Below are positions 9,342-18,401 of a stretch of DNA of 64,000 nucleotides, one piece after another. Origin of the DNA: Bradyrhizobium cenepequi (lineage in GTDB: Bacteria > Pseudomonadota > Alphaproteobacteria > Rhizobiales > Xanthobacteraceae). The stretch covers positions 310,001-374,000 of the forward strand of contig NZ_JAGKJI010000001.1 of NCBI RefSeq assembly GCF_020329485.1. Reading direction: 5' to 3'. The notes under the pieces were generated by a model. It did not search any database, was not told the DNA's origin, and worked only from the letters and a program-made list of their open reading frames with translations. The first letter of the stretch is position 1. The number at the start of each line of letters is the position of its first letter. Both the position numbers and the translations under genes were made by a program.

Positions 9342-10319
9342 TCAGAAATCGAAACTGATCATCTTCTTCATCACGAAGATGCCGATGCTCATCCAGACCA
9401 CGCAAGCGACCAGCATCAGCTGGCCGGTCGGATGGGTCCACAGCAGGGAGATGTATTCGGGCGTTGTGATATAGACGAGTATCATGATGGTCGGGGGCAG
9501 CGCGCCGATGATGCCTGCCGAAGCCTTGGCTTCCATCGACATCGCCTTGATCTTCTCTTTCATCTTTTTGCGGTCGCGCAGCACCCTGGAGAGGTTGCCA
9601 AGCGCCTCCGAGAGATTGCCGCCGGATTTCTGCTGAATCGAGATCACGATGCCGAAGAAGTTCGCTTCCGGCACCGGCATGCTCTCATAGAGCCGTGCGC
9701 AGGCCTCGCCGAGCGGCATGCCGATCGTCTGGGTCTCGATAATGGCCATGAACTCGCTCTTGAGTGGCTCGGGCGAGTCGCTGGCGACCACCTTGAGCGA
9801 TTCAAACAGTGGCAGGCCGGCCTTAATGCCGCGCACGATGACGTCGACGGCGTCGGGGAGTGCCTTCAGGAAAGCCGCCTCGCGGCGCTTTTTCAGGAAT
9901 CCGAGCAGCCAGCGCGGCAGTCCGAAGCCCGCTGCGAAAGTAAGGCCCACCATGCCCAACAGCCCGCCGCCAGCCATGTAGGTGAGCGCGAAGGCGACAG
10001 CCGCAAAGATACCCGAAATGATCCAGAACTTCTGGGGCGTCCAGTCGAGACCGGCCTGGGCCAGACGCTTGGCCAGCGAGAGCTTCGCCTCCTTCTGCCG
10101 GCGCGCTTCCAGCTCACGCAAGCTTCCTTCGACCTGCTCGCGGCGCGAGCGCTGGGTCCGTTCGGTCTGTCGTGCGGTTGTGGGTTCGGAGCGGGCGACG
10201 GAGGCGCGGCGCGCTTCCGCCTGCTTCTCCCCCGACAGCAAAGGATAGAGGAAGACCCAGCCGAGGCCGCCGACGGCGGTTGCGGCGAGGAAGGCGAGGG
10301 CGAGTGATTGTAGGTTCAT
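9342..10319 (-). CDS. tadB: Tad pilus inner-membrane platform protein TadB
   Basis: A 325-residue type II secretion F-domain protein, paralogous to TadC: N-terminal membrane helix (LALAFLAATAVGGLGWVF), a basic cytoplasmic segment, two helices around 95-135, the GspF-type segment LPDAVDVIVRGIKAGLPL, and membrane helices at the C-terminus. Two tandem ATG codons (10322 and 10319) follow a GGAG site. The second has the better six-base spacing and is used here. The frame stays open upstream into cpaF, but that extension is arginine-rich and not protein-like. It follows cpaF within a few bases. Confidence 0.93.
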   Translation of the reverse strand: MNLQSLALAFLAATAVGGLGWVFLYPLLSGEKQAEARRASVARSEPTTARQTERTQRSRREQVEGSLRELEARRQKEAKLSLAKRLAQAGLDWTPQKFWIISGIFAAVAFALTYMAGGGLLGMVGLTFAAGFGLPRWLLGFLKKRREAAFLKALPDAVDVIVRGIKAGLPLFESLKVVASDSPEPLKSEFMAIIETQTIGMPLGEACARLYESMPVPEANFFGIVISIQQKSGGNLSEALGNLSRVLRDRKKMKEKIKAMSMEAKASAGIIGALPPTIMILVYITTPEYISLLWTHPTGQLMLVACVVWMSIGIFVMKKMISFDF

Positions 10320-10329
10320 CATCGTCTCC

Positions 10330-11793
10330 TCACGCCGGCGGCGGCGCTTCGGCGGCATCGAGCGCGGCGGCGAGGCGCTGCTCCTCGTTATAGTAGCGTG
10401 CACGCTCCCAGAATTTTGGCCGGCCGATGCCGGTCGAGCGATGCCGGCCGATGATCCTGCCGTTGGCGTCTTCGCCGAGGATGTCGTAGAGAAAGACGTC
10501 CTGGGTGATGATGGTGTCGCCTTCCATGCCCATCACCTCGGTGATGTGGGTGATGCGGCGGGAGCCGTCGCGCAGGCGCGCAGCCTGGATAATGACGTCG
10601 ATCGAGGCGCAGATCATCTCTCGGATGGTGCGCGAGGGCAGCGAGAAGCCACCCATCGTGATCATGGATTCGCAGCGCGACAGCGCCTCGCGCGGGTTGT
10701 TGGCGTGCAGCGTGCCCATCGAGCCGTCATGGCCGGTGTTCATCGCCTGCAACAGGTCGAAGGCCTCGGGTCCGCGGACTTCGCCGACGATGATGCGCTC
10801 GGGGCGCATACGCAGGCAGTTGCGCACCAGCTCGCGCATGGTGACTTGGCCTTCGCCTTCGATGTTGGGCGGTCTGGTTTCCAGCCGGACCACATGCGGC
10901 TGTTGTAGCTGCAGCTCGGCGGCGTCCTCGCAAGTGATGATGCGCTCGTCGTGTTCGATGTAGTTGGTCAGGCAGTTCAGGAGGGTGGTCTTGCCCGAAC
11001 CGGTACCGCCGGAGATCAAGACGTTGCAGCGGACGCGACCGATGATCTGCAGGATACTCGCGCCTTCGGGCGAGATCGCGCCGAACTTGACGAGCTGCTC
11101 CAGCGTCAGCTTGTCCTTCTTGAATTTGCGGATGGTGAGCGCGGGGCCGTCGATCGCGAGCGGCGGCACGATGGCGTTGACGCGCGAGCCGTCGGCGAGG
11201 CGGGCGTCGCAGATCGGCGAAGATTCGTCGACGCGACGGCCGACCTGGCTGACGATGCGCTGGCAGATGTTGAGAAGCTGCTGGTTGTCGCGGAATCGGA
11301 TACCCGTACGCTGGATCTTGCCGCCGACTTCGATGTAAACCGTACCAGCGCCGTTGACCATGATGTCGGCGATGTCATCGCGCGACAGCAATGGCTCAAG
11401 CGGGCCGTAGCCGAGCACGTCGTTGCAGATGTCGTCGAGCAGGTCTTCCTGCTCGGCGATCGACATCACGATGTTCTTGATCGCGATGATCTCGTTGACG
11501 ATGTCGCGGATTTCCTCGCGCGCAGAATCGCCGTCGAGCTTGGCGAGCTGGGCCAGATCGATCGCCTCGATCAGTGCGCCGAAGATGGTTGCCTTGACCT
11601 GGTAGTAAGTGTCGGACCGGCGCGTGTCGACGGTCGGTGCGGGCGGCGGCTTGGGCGGGGCGATCGGTGGCGAAGGCATGGTCGGAGCCGCCGTCTCGCG
11701 CGCCGGCGCGGCTGCGGCCGAAGGCTCCGTCGCGTGAACGGCGGGCCCCAGTCCCCGCATTTCACTGTCATTTGCGCTACGCTTACCAAACAC
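10330..11793 (-). CDS. cpaF: Tad secretion ATPase CpaF/TadA
   Basis: Hexameric secretion ATPase that powers Flp pilus assembly from the cytoplasmic face. The 487-residue protein has a proline/alanine-rich N-terminal tail of about 60 residues, an N-terminal domain, and a RecA-like core. The core carries Walker A ISGGTGSGKTTLLN near 265, an Asp box around ERIITCEDAAELQLQQPHVV, Walker B ERIIVGEVRG, and the His box GSMGTLHANNPREAL. The start is GTG at 11793, with GGAG seven bases upstream. It lies between cpaE and tadB in the operon. Confidence 0.96.
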   Translation of the reverse strand: MFGKRSANDSEMRGLGPAVHATEPSAAAAPARETAAPTMPSPPIAPPKPPPAPTVDTRRSDTYYQVKATIFGALIEAIDLAQLAKLDGDSAREEIRDIVNEIIAIKNIVMSIAEQEDLLDDICNDVLGYGPLEPLLSRDDIADIMVNGAGTVYIEVGGKIQRTGIRFRDNQQLLNICQRIVSQVGRRVDESSPICDARLADGSRVNAIVPPLAIDGPALTIRKFKKDKLTLEQLVKFGAISPEGASILQIIGRVRCNVLISGGTGSGKTTLLNCLTNYIEHDERIITCEDAAELQLQQPHVVRLETRPPNIEGEGQVTMRELVRNCLRMRPERIIVGEVRGPEAFDLLQAMNTGHDGSMGTLHANNPREALSRCESMITMGGFSLPSRTIREMICASIDVIIQAARLRDGSRRITHITEVMGMEGDTIITQDVFLYDILGEDANGRIIGRHRSTGIGRPKFWERARYYNEEQRLAAALDAAEAPPPA

Positions 11794-11811
11794 GACTCTA
11801 CTCCAGGCCGG

Positions 11812-13077
11812 CTATTTCGCCCGCAGCTTCTCCAGCAGGGGCGACAGGAACGACCCCTTGGGTTTTTTGGTCTCGCCGCGGCCGGTTAGCCGCTGCGCGA
11901 TCTGCAGGAACATCTCGATGGTTCGATGATTGGCGGAGATCTCCGCGATCATCTGGCCGTTGTTCGCAGCCGAGCCGAAGATCTGCGGATCGAACGGTAT
12001 AGCTGCGATCGGCTCGGCCTCGATCGCCTTGGCGAACTCGACGGTGTTGATCTCGGGACGCTTCGGTACGCCGACCTGGTTGAGGCAATAGAGCGGCGCG
12101 CGGTCGTTCGGCCGCGAGGCCTTCAGGAGGTCGACCAGGTTCTTGGTGTTGCGCAGGTTGGCAAGGTCGGGGACCGCGACCACCAGGATGTCGTCGGCGG
12201 CGATCAGGGCCCGCTTGGTCCAGCCCGACCATTGATGGGGGACATCGAGCACGGTGCAGGGCATGGTCGCGCGAAGCGTGTCGAAGATCGCATCGAAGGC
12301 CTCGGTGCCGAAGTCATAGACGCGGTCGAGTGTGGCCGGCGCCGCGAGCAGGCTCAAGTGATCGGTGCATTTCGACAGCAGCCGGTCGATGAAGGCGGTA
12401 TCGACACGGTCGGGCGAGAACACGGCCTCGGCGATCCCCTGCGGCGGATCCTGGTTGTAGTCGAGGCCGGCGGTGCCGAAGGCGAGGTCGAGATCGGCGA
12501 CGACGGAATCCAGCGCCAGGTCGCGCGCGATCGCCCAGGCAACATTGTGCGCCACGGTGGACGCTCCGACGCCGCCTTTGGCGCCGACCACGGCAAGGAT
12601 GCGTCCGACCGCCTTGGCCTCGGGCGCCGAAAACAGGTTGCAGACCGAGCGCACCACGTCGATGGTGACGATCGGCGCGATCAGGTAGTCGCTGACGCCG
12701 CGGCGCACCAGTTCACGATAGAGTGCGACGTCGTTGAGGCGGCCGATCACGATCACCCTGGTGCCGGCGTCGCAGACCGTGGCGAGTTGGTCGAGACCAC
12801 CGAGGATGTCGCCATTGGTCCCGGTCTCCAGGATGATGACGTTTGGCGTTGGCGCCGAGCGGTAGGCCTCGATGGCGGCGGCCATGCCGCCCATCTGGAT
12901 CTTCAAATGCGCCTTGCCGAGCCTGCGGTCCTCGCCGGCCGACTGCACCGCGGCTGCGGTCTCCACCGTGTCGCAGAACGCCTGCACCGATACCCGTGGC
13001 GCCGGCGCAATATGCTCTTCCGCTGGCGGCGAGACGTCAGGCTGGGCGTCGGAGTTCTGGCGCGCGTAGCTGATCAT
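11812..13077 (-). CDS. cpaE: Pilus assembly ATPase/localisation protein CpaE (TadZ-like)
   Basis: A 421-residue protein with an N-terminal receiver-like domain (about 50-150: VIILETGTNGDILGGLDQL, VIVIGRLNDVALYRELVRRG) and a C-terminal MinD/ParA-type ATPase domain. The deviant Walker A is GAKGGVGAST near 165, Walker A' is VVADLDLAFGTAGLDYN, and Walker B is TVLDVPHQWSG. TadZ/CpaE proteins mark the pole or site where Tad pili are built. Its start overlaps the cpaD stop (ATGA) and it lies 18 bases before cpaF, so it is in the operon. Confidence 0.94.
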   Translation of the reverse strand: MISYARQNSDAQPDVSPPAEEHIAPAPRVSVQAFCDTVETAAAVQSAGEDRRLGKAHLKIQMGGMAAAIEAYRSAPTPNVIILETGTNGDILGGLDQLATVCDAGTRVIVIGRLNDVALYRELVRRGVSDYLIAPIVTIDVVRSVCNLFSAPEAKAVGRILAVVGAKGGVGASTVAHNVAWAIARDLALDSVVADLDLAFGTAGLDYNQDPPQGIAEAVFSPDRVDTAFIDRLLSKCTDHLSLLAAPATLDRVYDFGTEAFDAIFDTLRATMPCTVLDVPHQWSGWTKRALIAADDILVVAVPDLANLRNTKNLVDLLKASRPNDRAPLYCLNQVGVPKRPEINTVEFAKAIEAEPIAAIPFDPQIFGSAANNGQMIAEISANHRTIEMFLQIAQRLTGRGETKKPKGSFLSPLLEKLRAK

Positions 13078-13823
13078 TTGCCGACATTGCTCAGTTTGGC
13101 CACGTCGGCCTCGGGATAGGTCGTCGTCGTCGCGACACCCTTGCGGTATTTCTCGAAGGCGACGTCACGTCGCTCGGTGTAAGGCGGCGTCTCGGCGCGT
13201 GGCTGGACCAGGTCGCTCGGGTTGTCGACCATGGCGGCAAGGTTGCGCTGGCTGGCGCAGCCGAAATTGTAGTAGGGCTTGTTGTCGAAATAGCTCTTGT
13301 TGTTGATTGATGGCCCGAGGTCCTCCGGCCAAATACCGCAGGGCCCGGCTACCGCCGAGATCCGCGCATAGTTGATCCGGATCGCCGCAAAATGGCGCGG
13401 ATCCTCCGGGCGATATTGGCGAACGGCGACCGCACGCGGCGGCACGCCGGCGGCGGCGAACGTCGCCTGGATCTCGCGCGCCGAATCGGCGGCGGCGCGC
13501 GCATTCGGCGTATCGACCGGCGTGTCGATGCTGATCGCGCCGGTACCTTCGCGCAGCCAGGTCTGCGCCAGCCCCATCACGTCGGCGCGCTGCTCCGCAG
13601 TGAGGCCGCCGCGGCCGCGGCCGACGAACACCACGATCGAGCGATCGGCTTCCTGGACTGCGATCGGGTGGCGCAGGCGGTAATCGTCGGGAAAGCTAGC
13701 CAGCGGCGAGTCATCCGTGTGCCGACAGGCGCCGAGCGCCACCGCAATGCCGATCAGCGCCCCGAGGCGAGCGAGGGCGCGGTTGCGATCGGCGGATCGG
13801 TTGAATGTCAGCTTGGATGTCAT
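13074..13823 (-). CDS. cpaD: Pilus biogenesis lipoprotein CpaD
   Basis: A 249-residue outer-membrane lipoprotein of the Tad system. The N-terminal signal ends in the lipobox ALGAC near residue 33. Family-typical features are FPDDYRLRHPIAVQEADRSI after the lipobox, and near the C-terminus NFGCASQRNLAAMVDNPSDL, with RAETPPYTERRD after it. CpaD is thought to assist the CpaC secretin in the outer membrane. It is ten bases after cpaC and overlaps cpaE by four bases. Confidence 0.94.
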   Translation of the reverse strand: MTSKLTFNRSADRNRALARLGALIGIAVALGACRHTDDSPLASFPDDYRLRHPIAVQEADRSIVVFVGRGRGGLTAEQRADVMGLAQTWLREGTGAISIDTPVDTPNARAAADSAREIQATFAAAGVPPRAVAVRQYRPEDPRHFAAIRINYARISAVAGPCGIWPEDLGPSINNKSYFDNKPYYNFGCASQRNLAAMVDNPSDLVQPRAETPPYTERRDVAFEKYRKGVATTTTYPEADVAKLSNVGK

Positions 13824-13832
13824 CGTCCCGCC

Positions 13833-15284
13833 TCAGTCGGTAATGAAGCCGTAAGTGCCACGGTAATTTCGCGCCGGCTCGGTACGGCCCGGCACGCCAT
13901 AGATGCGGCTGACGCTGCCGAGGAAATCAGCCTGCGGGTCGGAGGCGTTGGCAAAGCCGTCATCCGGCCGCGACAGGTCCTTCTGTGCCACCGCTCGCAC
14001 CACATAGGGGGTCACCAGCACCATCAGCTCGGTCTGGTTGTTGACGAAGTCGCGGCTGCGGAACAGCGTGCCGAGGATCGGCAGTTGGGCGAGGCCCGGA
14101 AAGCCGTTGATCGCGTGCTTAGTCTGCTCCTGGATCAGGCCGGCCATCGCCATCGCGCCACCGGACGGGATTTCGAGGGTCGTTTCCGCGCGGCGGGTCT
14201 TGATCGAGGGAATGGTCAGCGAGTTCACCTGATTGGCGGTGACGGATTGCGAGATCGTGATCGAATTGTCGTTCGACAGTTCGGACACTTCGGTCATCAC
14301 CCGCAGGCTGATGCGGCCTTCGGTCAGCACGACAGGCGTGAAGTTCAAGGAGATGCCGAATTTCTTGAACTGGATCTGCGTGGTACAGACATGGGTGACG
14401 GGGTCGCAGGAGTACCCTGCGGGGATGGGGAATTCGCCGCCGGCGATGAAGGTGGCCGACTCGCCGGAAATCGCCGTCAGGTTCGGCTCGGCCAGCGTCC
14501 GCACCACGCCCGCGCTTTCCATCGCGCGCAGCGTCGCCGACACCGACGGAGTGGCGCCGAACGCGGTGGTTGCTGTGTTGTCGGGAACCAGCGCGCGGCC
14601 ATAGGCCGTGAAGGGGTTGGTATTCCTGAAATTCACCACGGCCGTGCCGTAGTTCAGGTTGGCGGTGAGGTCGATGCCGAGTTGCTTGATAATATTGCGG
14701 GCGACCTCGGCGACGGTGACCTTCAGCATCACCTGGTCGCGGCCGCGGACCACGATCGAATTGACCACCTTTTCGGCGCCGCCGGCGAGCCGCGCGGCGA
14801 GGTCGCCGGCTTGCTGCGCCTCGATCGGGCTTGAGGCCGTGCCGGTCAGCACCACGCCGTCGCCGACGCCGTCGATCTGGATGTCGGCATTCGGCAGCGC
14901 CTGGCGCAGCGCGGCCCTCACGCCGTTGAGGTCGCGCTTCACCGCGATGTCATAGGCGGCGATCTGCGCGCCCGTGGAATCGAAGAACACGATGTTGGTC
15001 TGGCCGACCGCGGCGCCGATGATATAGGCGCGCTGCGACGAGCGGATCACGGCATTGGCGATCTTGGGATCAGCCACCAGCACATCCTTGATGTCGCGCG
15101 GCAGGTCAACCACGACCGATTTGCCGACCCCGAGCGACAGGAAGCGCGCATTGGCCTGGCCGTCAGCCGCGGGCGGGGCCGCGGCTCGGTAATCGCTCGC
15201 CACCACCGGCGTCAGGGCCGGGTTGAGCGTGAACGCAACTGCGGCCGAAAACGACAGGGCGCGAACGACGAAGGCTCGCATCAT
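13833..15284 (-). CDS. cpaC: Outer-membrane secretin CpaC (RcpA)
   Basis: Secretin forming the outer-membrane channel for the Flp pilus. The ATG at 15284 gives a 483-residue protein with a signal peptide of about 30 residues, a pilus-assembly N-domain (FLSLGVGKSVVVDLPRDIKD near 55), a BON-like domain (GVVLTGTASSPIEAQQAGDLA) and a C-terminal secretin domain with VRTLAEPNLTAISGESATF, and TELMVLVTPYVV near the end. A GTG at 15329 would overlap cpaB by four bases and add 15 residues, but would bury the signal peptide behind a charged tail. A GGGGG ribosome site supports 15284. Confidence 0.94.
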   Translation of the reverse strand: MMRAFVVRALSFSAAVAFTLNPALTPVVASDYRAAAPPAADGQANARFLSLGVGKSVVVDLPRDIKDVLVADPKIANAVIRSSQRAYIIGAAVGQTNIVFFDSTGAQIAAYDIAVKRDLNGVRAALRQALPNADIQIDGVGDGVVLTGTASSPIEAQQAGDLAARLAGGAEKVVNSIVVRGRDQVMLKVTVAEVARNIIKQLGIDLTANLNYGTAVVNFRNTNPFTAYGRALVPDNTATTAFGATPSVSATLRAMESAGVVRTLAEPNLTAISGESATFIAGGEFPIPAGYSCDPVTHVCTTQIQFKKFGISLNFTPVVLTEGRISLRVMTEVSELSNDNSITISQSVTANQVNSLTIPSIKTRRAETTLEIPSGGAMAMAGLIQEQTKHAINGFPGLAQLPILGTLFRSRDFVNNQTELMVLVTPYVVRAVAQKDLSRPDDGFANASDPQADFLGSVSRIYGVPGRTEPARNYRGTYGFITD

Positions 15285-15325
15285 CGATCGATTCCCCCAG
15301 CCCTTCATTCCCGGCGCCCTTTCCC

Positions 15326-16123
15326 TCACTTCTGTACCGTTTGCGGACTGATGATGCCGTAGCGGATGACGTTGATGCTCTGTCCGCGCCGGCGCGTCTG
15401 ATTGTCGGCGTTGGCCTCGACGATGTTGACGTCGGCGATGCTGCGCAGCGCCAGCGTCAGCGTGCCGCTCTGGCGAGCCCGCGCCAGCGTTTCCGCCTGC
15501 TCGGGCTTGAGCTCGAGCGTCACCGTCTTGCCGATCAGTGCACTGGTGCCGTCCTTCTCCTTCGGCGCCTGATCGATGGCGAGCACGCGGACATTGCTCA
15601 GGATGATCTCGGAATTAACGATATCGGCGCTGTTGCCGTCCGGATTCTTCTCGCGCCGGGAAAGGATGACGTCGACCCGGTCGTTGGGCAGGATGAAGCC
15701 GCCGGCAGCGGTCTCCGGCGAGATCTCGGTCGAGATCGCGCGCATGCCGGAGGGCAGGATCGCCGCCATGAAGCCGCTGCCATCGGCTTTCACCAGCTTC
15801 TGCTCGCGGATCGGCTCGCCCGCGATGAACGGCGCGCGCGCGATCGAGCCGATGACGTCCTTCATGGCGTCCGGTTTGCCGTCGCGCCGCATGAAGGCGC
15901 TGCTCGCCGTCGATGCCGGCCAGGTCTGCCACTGCAGGTCTTCGGGCTTGACCGACTGGCCGAGGCCGATGTCGGACTTCGCGACGAGGATGTCGATGGT
16001 CGGCAGTTGCGCCACCGGCTGTTTCGTCGGAGCGGGCCTATCGTTGCTGCCGCTCGCCAGATACAGGGCCGCGAGGCCGGCACAGCCGGCGATAGCCAGG
16101 ACCACAATGCGGGCGGTATTCAT
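15326..16123 (-). CDS. cpaB: Flp pilus assembly protein CpaB (RcpC)
   Basis: A 265-residue periplasmic protein with an N-terminal signal-anchor (ARIVVLAIAGCAGLAALYLA), an SAF-like domain (ILVAKSDIGLGQSVKPEDL near 50 and FIAGEPIREQKLV near 100), and an RcpC-type region with AAGGFILPNDRVDVILS near 140. It is thought to contact the secretin and to stabilise the pilus channel. It is followed closely by cpaC. About 130 bases separate it from cpaA upstream, so an internal promoter is possible. Confidence 0.93.
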   Translation of the reverse strand: MNTARIVVLAIAGCAGLAALYLASGSNDRPAPTKQPVAQLPTIDILVAKSDIGLGQSVKPEDLQWQTWPASTASSAFMRRDGKPDAMKDVIGSIARAPFIAGEPIREQKLVKADGSGFMAAILPSGMRAISTEISPETAAGGFILPNDRVDVILSRREKNPDGNSADIVNSEIILSNVRVLAIDQAPKEKDGTSALIGKTVTLELKPEQAETLARARQSGTLTLALRSIADVNIVEANADNQTRRRGQSINVIRYGIISPQTVQK

Positions 16124-16251
16124 TACGCTTCACTTTCCACAGGACGACGCGACGGTTCCCGCCGCTTGATCGGCAGTTGACCAGCTATTCGTCAAAGCAT
16201 GGTTAATGAGGCGTATCTAAATCGCCTTAACGGGCAGTTACTTCAGCCCGT

Positions 16252-16776
16252 TCAACGCATTGCGAAATGCGCGAAGTCGACCGCCTTCATCCATTCGGTC
16301 TCTGGATAGATCACGAGAGCGCCAAGCGCGAGCGCGATGCCATAGGGGATGCCGCTCTCCCTGGCGTGCAGCCGCAGCAGCCAGGCCTGGCCCAGCAGCG
16401 GATAGGGCAGCGGCCATCGTCGAAACTGGAGCAGGAGTAGCGTCAGCGCGCCGCCGAACAGCGACGCGTAGAGAAGATAGGGCAGCAGATGGTCGAACCC
16501 GAACCAGAGCGCTGCGCCGGCTGCAACCTTGGCGTCCCCACCACCAATCCAACCGAACGCAAAGCAGGCAAATCCGGCCGCGAGCACGGCGGCGCCGGCA
16601 CCGGCATGCGAAAGCACCTCGTGGAGCCCCATGCCGCTCGCGAGCGCGAGCACGACAAAGCCCGCGACCAGCGCCAGCGACACGCGGTTGGAAATCGTCA
16701 TGGAGACAAGGTCGCTCGCGGCCGCGAACGCCATCAGTGCGGGAAACAGCAGCAGGCGAAGAATGTCGAGGATCAT
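16252..16776 (-). CDS. cpaA: Prepilin peptidase CpaA (A24 family)
   Basis: Membrane aspartyl peptidase that cleaves the Flp prepilin leader. The 174-residue protein (from ATG 16776, MILDILRLLLFPALMAFA) has about five to six membrane segments. The two catalytic aspartates are in AAASDLVSMTISNR near residue 23 and in the GWIGGGDAKVAAG motif near 80. The open frame extends 29 codons upstream, but family proteins begin with this hydrophobic stretch. It lies between the flp pilin gene and cpaB on the same strand. Confidence 0.93.
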   Translation of the reverse strand: MILDILRLLLFPALMAFAAASDLVSMTISNRVSLALVAGFVVLALASGMGLHEVLSHAGAGAAVLAAGFACFAFGWIGGGDAKVAAGAALWFGFDHLLPYLLYASLFGGALTLLLLQFRRWPLPYPLLGQAWLLRLHARESGIPYGIALALGALVIYPETEWMKAVDFAHFAMR

Positions 16777-17037
16777 GTGATTACACGGCCCGTGCGGGTA
16801 GGATGCGGTCGCCTCGAACCTAGCCGCGAGAGATGAAAAATCAGCGAAGGTGGGGTACGTCACCAGACTGCTGCAATGCGGCAGGCGAGCGTGACAACCG
16901 CCAGTACCAACGCGACGCAGATGATCTGCGCGGGTGCGTTGTTCACGTTACCGGTGCGAAAGTAGGTCTTTGTAGCCGTAAGTCGTGGAACGGTTGATCT
17001 ACGCATACTGTCGCCGTCCAACTCGACGAATAAGACA

Positions 17038-17064
17038 AAGGCCCCGGATTGCCGGGGCCTTTGT
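17038..17064 (-). terminator. Intrinsic terminator after flp
   Basis: A stem aaaggccccgg/ccggggccttt with a short loop reads on the minus strand into TTTGTCTT, about 20 bases past the flp stop. It would let the abundant pilin message end before cpaA while some transcription reads through. Confidence 0.85.
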
Positions 17065-17083
17065 TGCTGGCCGAGAGAGCCGA

Positions 17084-17248
17084 TTACTGCAGCCCGTCGC
17101 GCACTGCTTCCAACTTGGTGTTGAGGTTGGTGCCGATGGTCGTAAGAACGCCAATGATCACGACGGCAATGAGGGCGGCGATCAGGCCGTATTCGATGGC
17201 GGTCGCGCCGGATTCGTCCTTAATGAAACGCGAAACGAGGCTCTTCAT
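17084..17248 (-). CDS. Flp-type pilin (major pilus subunit)
   Basis: A 54-residue prepilin. The short basic leader (MKSLVSRFIKDESG) ends in Gly at the CpaA cleavage site, followed by the Flp signature ATAIEYGLIAALIAVVIIG and a short helical tail ending in LEAVRDGLQ. The Glu-Tyr pair after the cleavage site is the hallmark of Flp pilins. An AGGAG ribosome site lies six bases before ATG 17248. It is followed by a strong terminator and then cpaA, as in other tad loci. Expression is expected to be much higher than that of the assembly genes. Confidence 0.96.
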   Translation of the reverse strand: MKSLVSRFIKDESGATAIEYGLIAALIAVVIIGVLTTIGTNLNTKLEAVRDGLQ

Positions 17249-17729
17249 AGATTGCTCCTGGTGTGCACGTGGCTGGTCGAACTAACGTTTGGTCACCCCG
17301 GCGTTCTCAGCACCGTGACCATGCACGCGACCGTAGGGGTGCGACAATTGCGCAGCAGTTAATTCGATTGCAGAAACATCGCCCCAAATTTGGCAGTTCC
17401 GATGCAGAGTCAACGCGGGCTTAAGGCAATCAATAAAATCCAAATGTTTTGGGTTCGGCGCGATTGAATCGCCCCTTTCTTTATACGGGAGCACCGCGCC
17501 AGGAGCGCAGCGATCGCGTCCGAGCCGTCTCGTGACTGATCTTCACTGCACAGGACTTGCTTGCGAGACCATCGTGCAATTCGTTCGTTTCCTTCTGGGA
17601 GTGAATGCGCGTGAAATTGCCCGCGCGCTTTTTGCACTTCGTTCATGAATTGTTGTCAGTTTAGCACTGTCGGGCGCCGCTTCCACTGCGTATCGCGGTT
17701 GTCGGCCTGTCGATGCCCCGGAGTAGAGT
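17249..17729. other. Divergent intergenic region upstream of flp
   Basis: About 480 bases between the pilin gene (-) and the secretin-N-domain gene (+), more AT-rich than its surroundings. It probably carries the pilin promoter and regulatory sites. I see no protein-like frame and no motif I can name with confidence. Confidence 0.5.
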
Positions 17730-18245
17730 ATGTCGTTCAAGTCAGAGCGTATCCGTGTGTTGGTAGGCCTCGCCTTCAGCCTTCTCGCAGCGGCCGTCAT
17801 GGCATGGCCTTCCGCCGGCTTCGCTGCCGCCGATCCTGATCGGATCGAGGTCAATGTTGACCAGGCCAAGCTCGTCAGGCTCCCAAGTGGCATCGCCACC
17901 ATCGTGGTCGGCAATCCCATGATCGCCGATGTGACGCTGCAGACCGGCGGCGTCGTCGTCGTCACCGGCAAGGGTTATGGCGCCACCAATTTCATCGCGA
18001 TGGACCGCAACGGCCAGATCCTGGTCGACCGCCAAATCCAGGTCCGGGGACCGAGCGATCAATTGGTCACCGTCTATCGCGGCATCGAGCGGGAATCCTA
18101 TAGCTGCATGCCGGTTTGCCAGCGCCGCGTGACGCTCGGCGACGGCGAGACCTATTTCAAGTCCACGATCGACCAGGCAGGCACGCTTAGCACCCAGGCG
18201 AGCGGGCAGGGCGGGAGCGCGCCCGCCGCCAAGTCGCCCAATTGA
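17730..18245 (+). CDS. Secreted pilus-assembly N-domain protein (CpaC-N-like)
   Basis: A 171-residue protein with a signal peptide (cleavage near GFAAADP, residue 33) and one domain like the N-terminal domain of CpaC: RIEVNVDQAKLVRLPSGIAT, VVGNPMIADVTLQ, VVVTGKGYGATNFIAMDRNG. No BON or secretin domain follows. The C-terminal half has a CMPVC pair and ends in a Gly/Ser/Ala-rich tail. It sits on the opposite strand from flp and leads the TadE-like genes. I infer a periplasmic accessory of the Tad secretin; the precise role is unknown. Confidence 0.85.
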   Translation: MSFKSERIRVLVGLAFSLLAAAVMAWPSAGFAAADPDRIEVNVDQAKLVRLPSGIATIVVGNPMIADVTLQTGGVVVVTGKGYGATNFIAMDRNGQILVDRQIQVRGPSDQLVTVYRGIERESYSCMPVCQRRVTLGDGETYFKSTIDQAGTLSTQASGQGGSAPAAKSPN

Positions 18246-18401
18246 CGGTAGCTGCGGAGGCCACCAGGTCGGCGGCGCTGCGCCGTCGCGTCCATGCTTA
18301 ATGCGGGCCTAACGGAACGGGTGGTCCTGTCGCGATCCGACGAAACATTTCGACAATCAGTTTCAGCTAGTCGTTGCGGGTCATCCCGCGAGACTCCTCC
18401 G

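Noticed and set aside
17391..17405. TGGCA-N8-GC on the plus strand upstream of the secretin-N-domain gene as a sigma-54 promoter
   Set aside because: The -12 element reads ATGC instead of TTGC and the site lies over 300 bases from the start codon.
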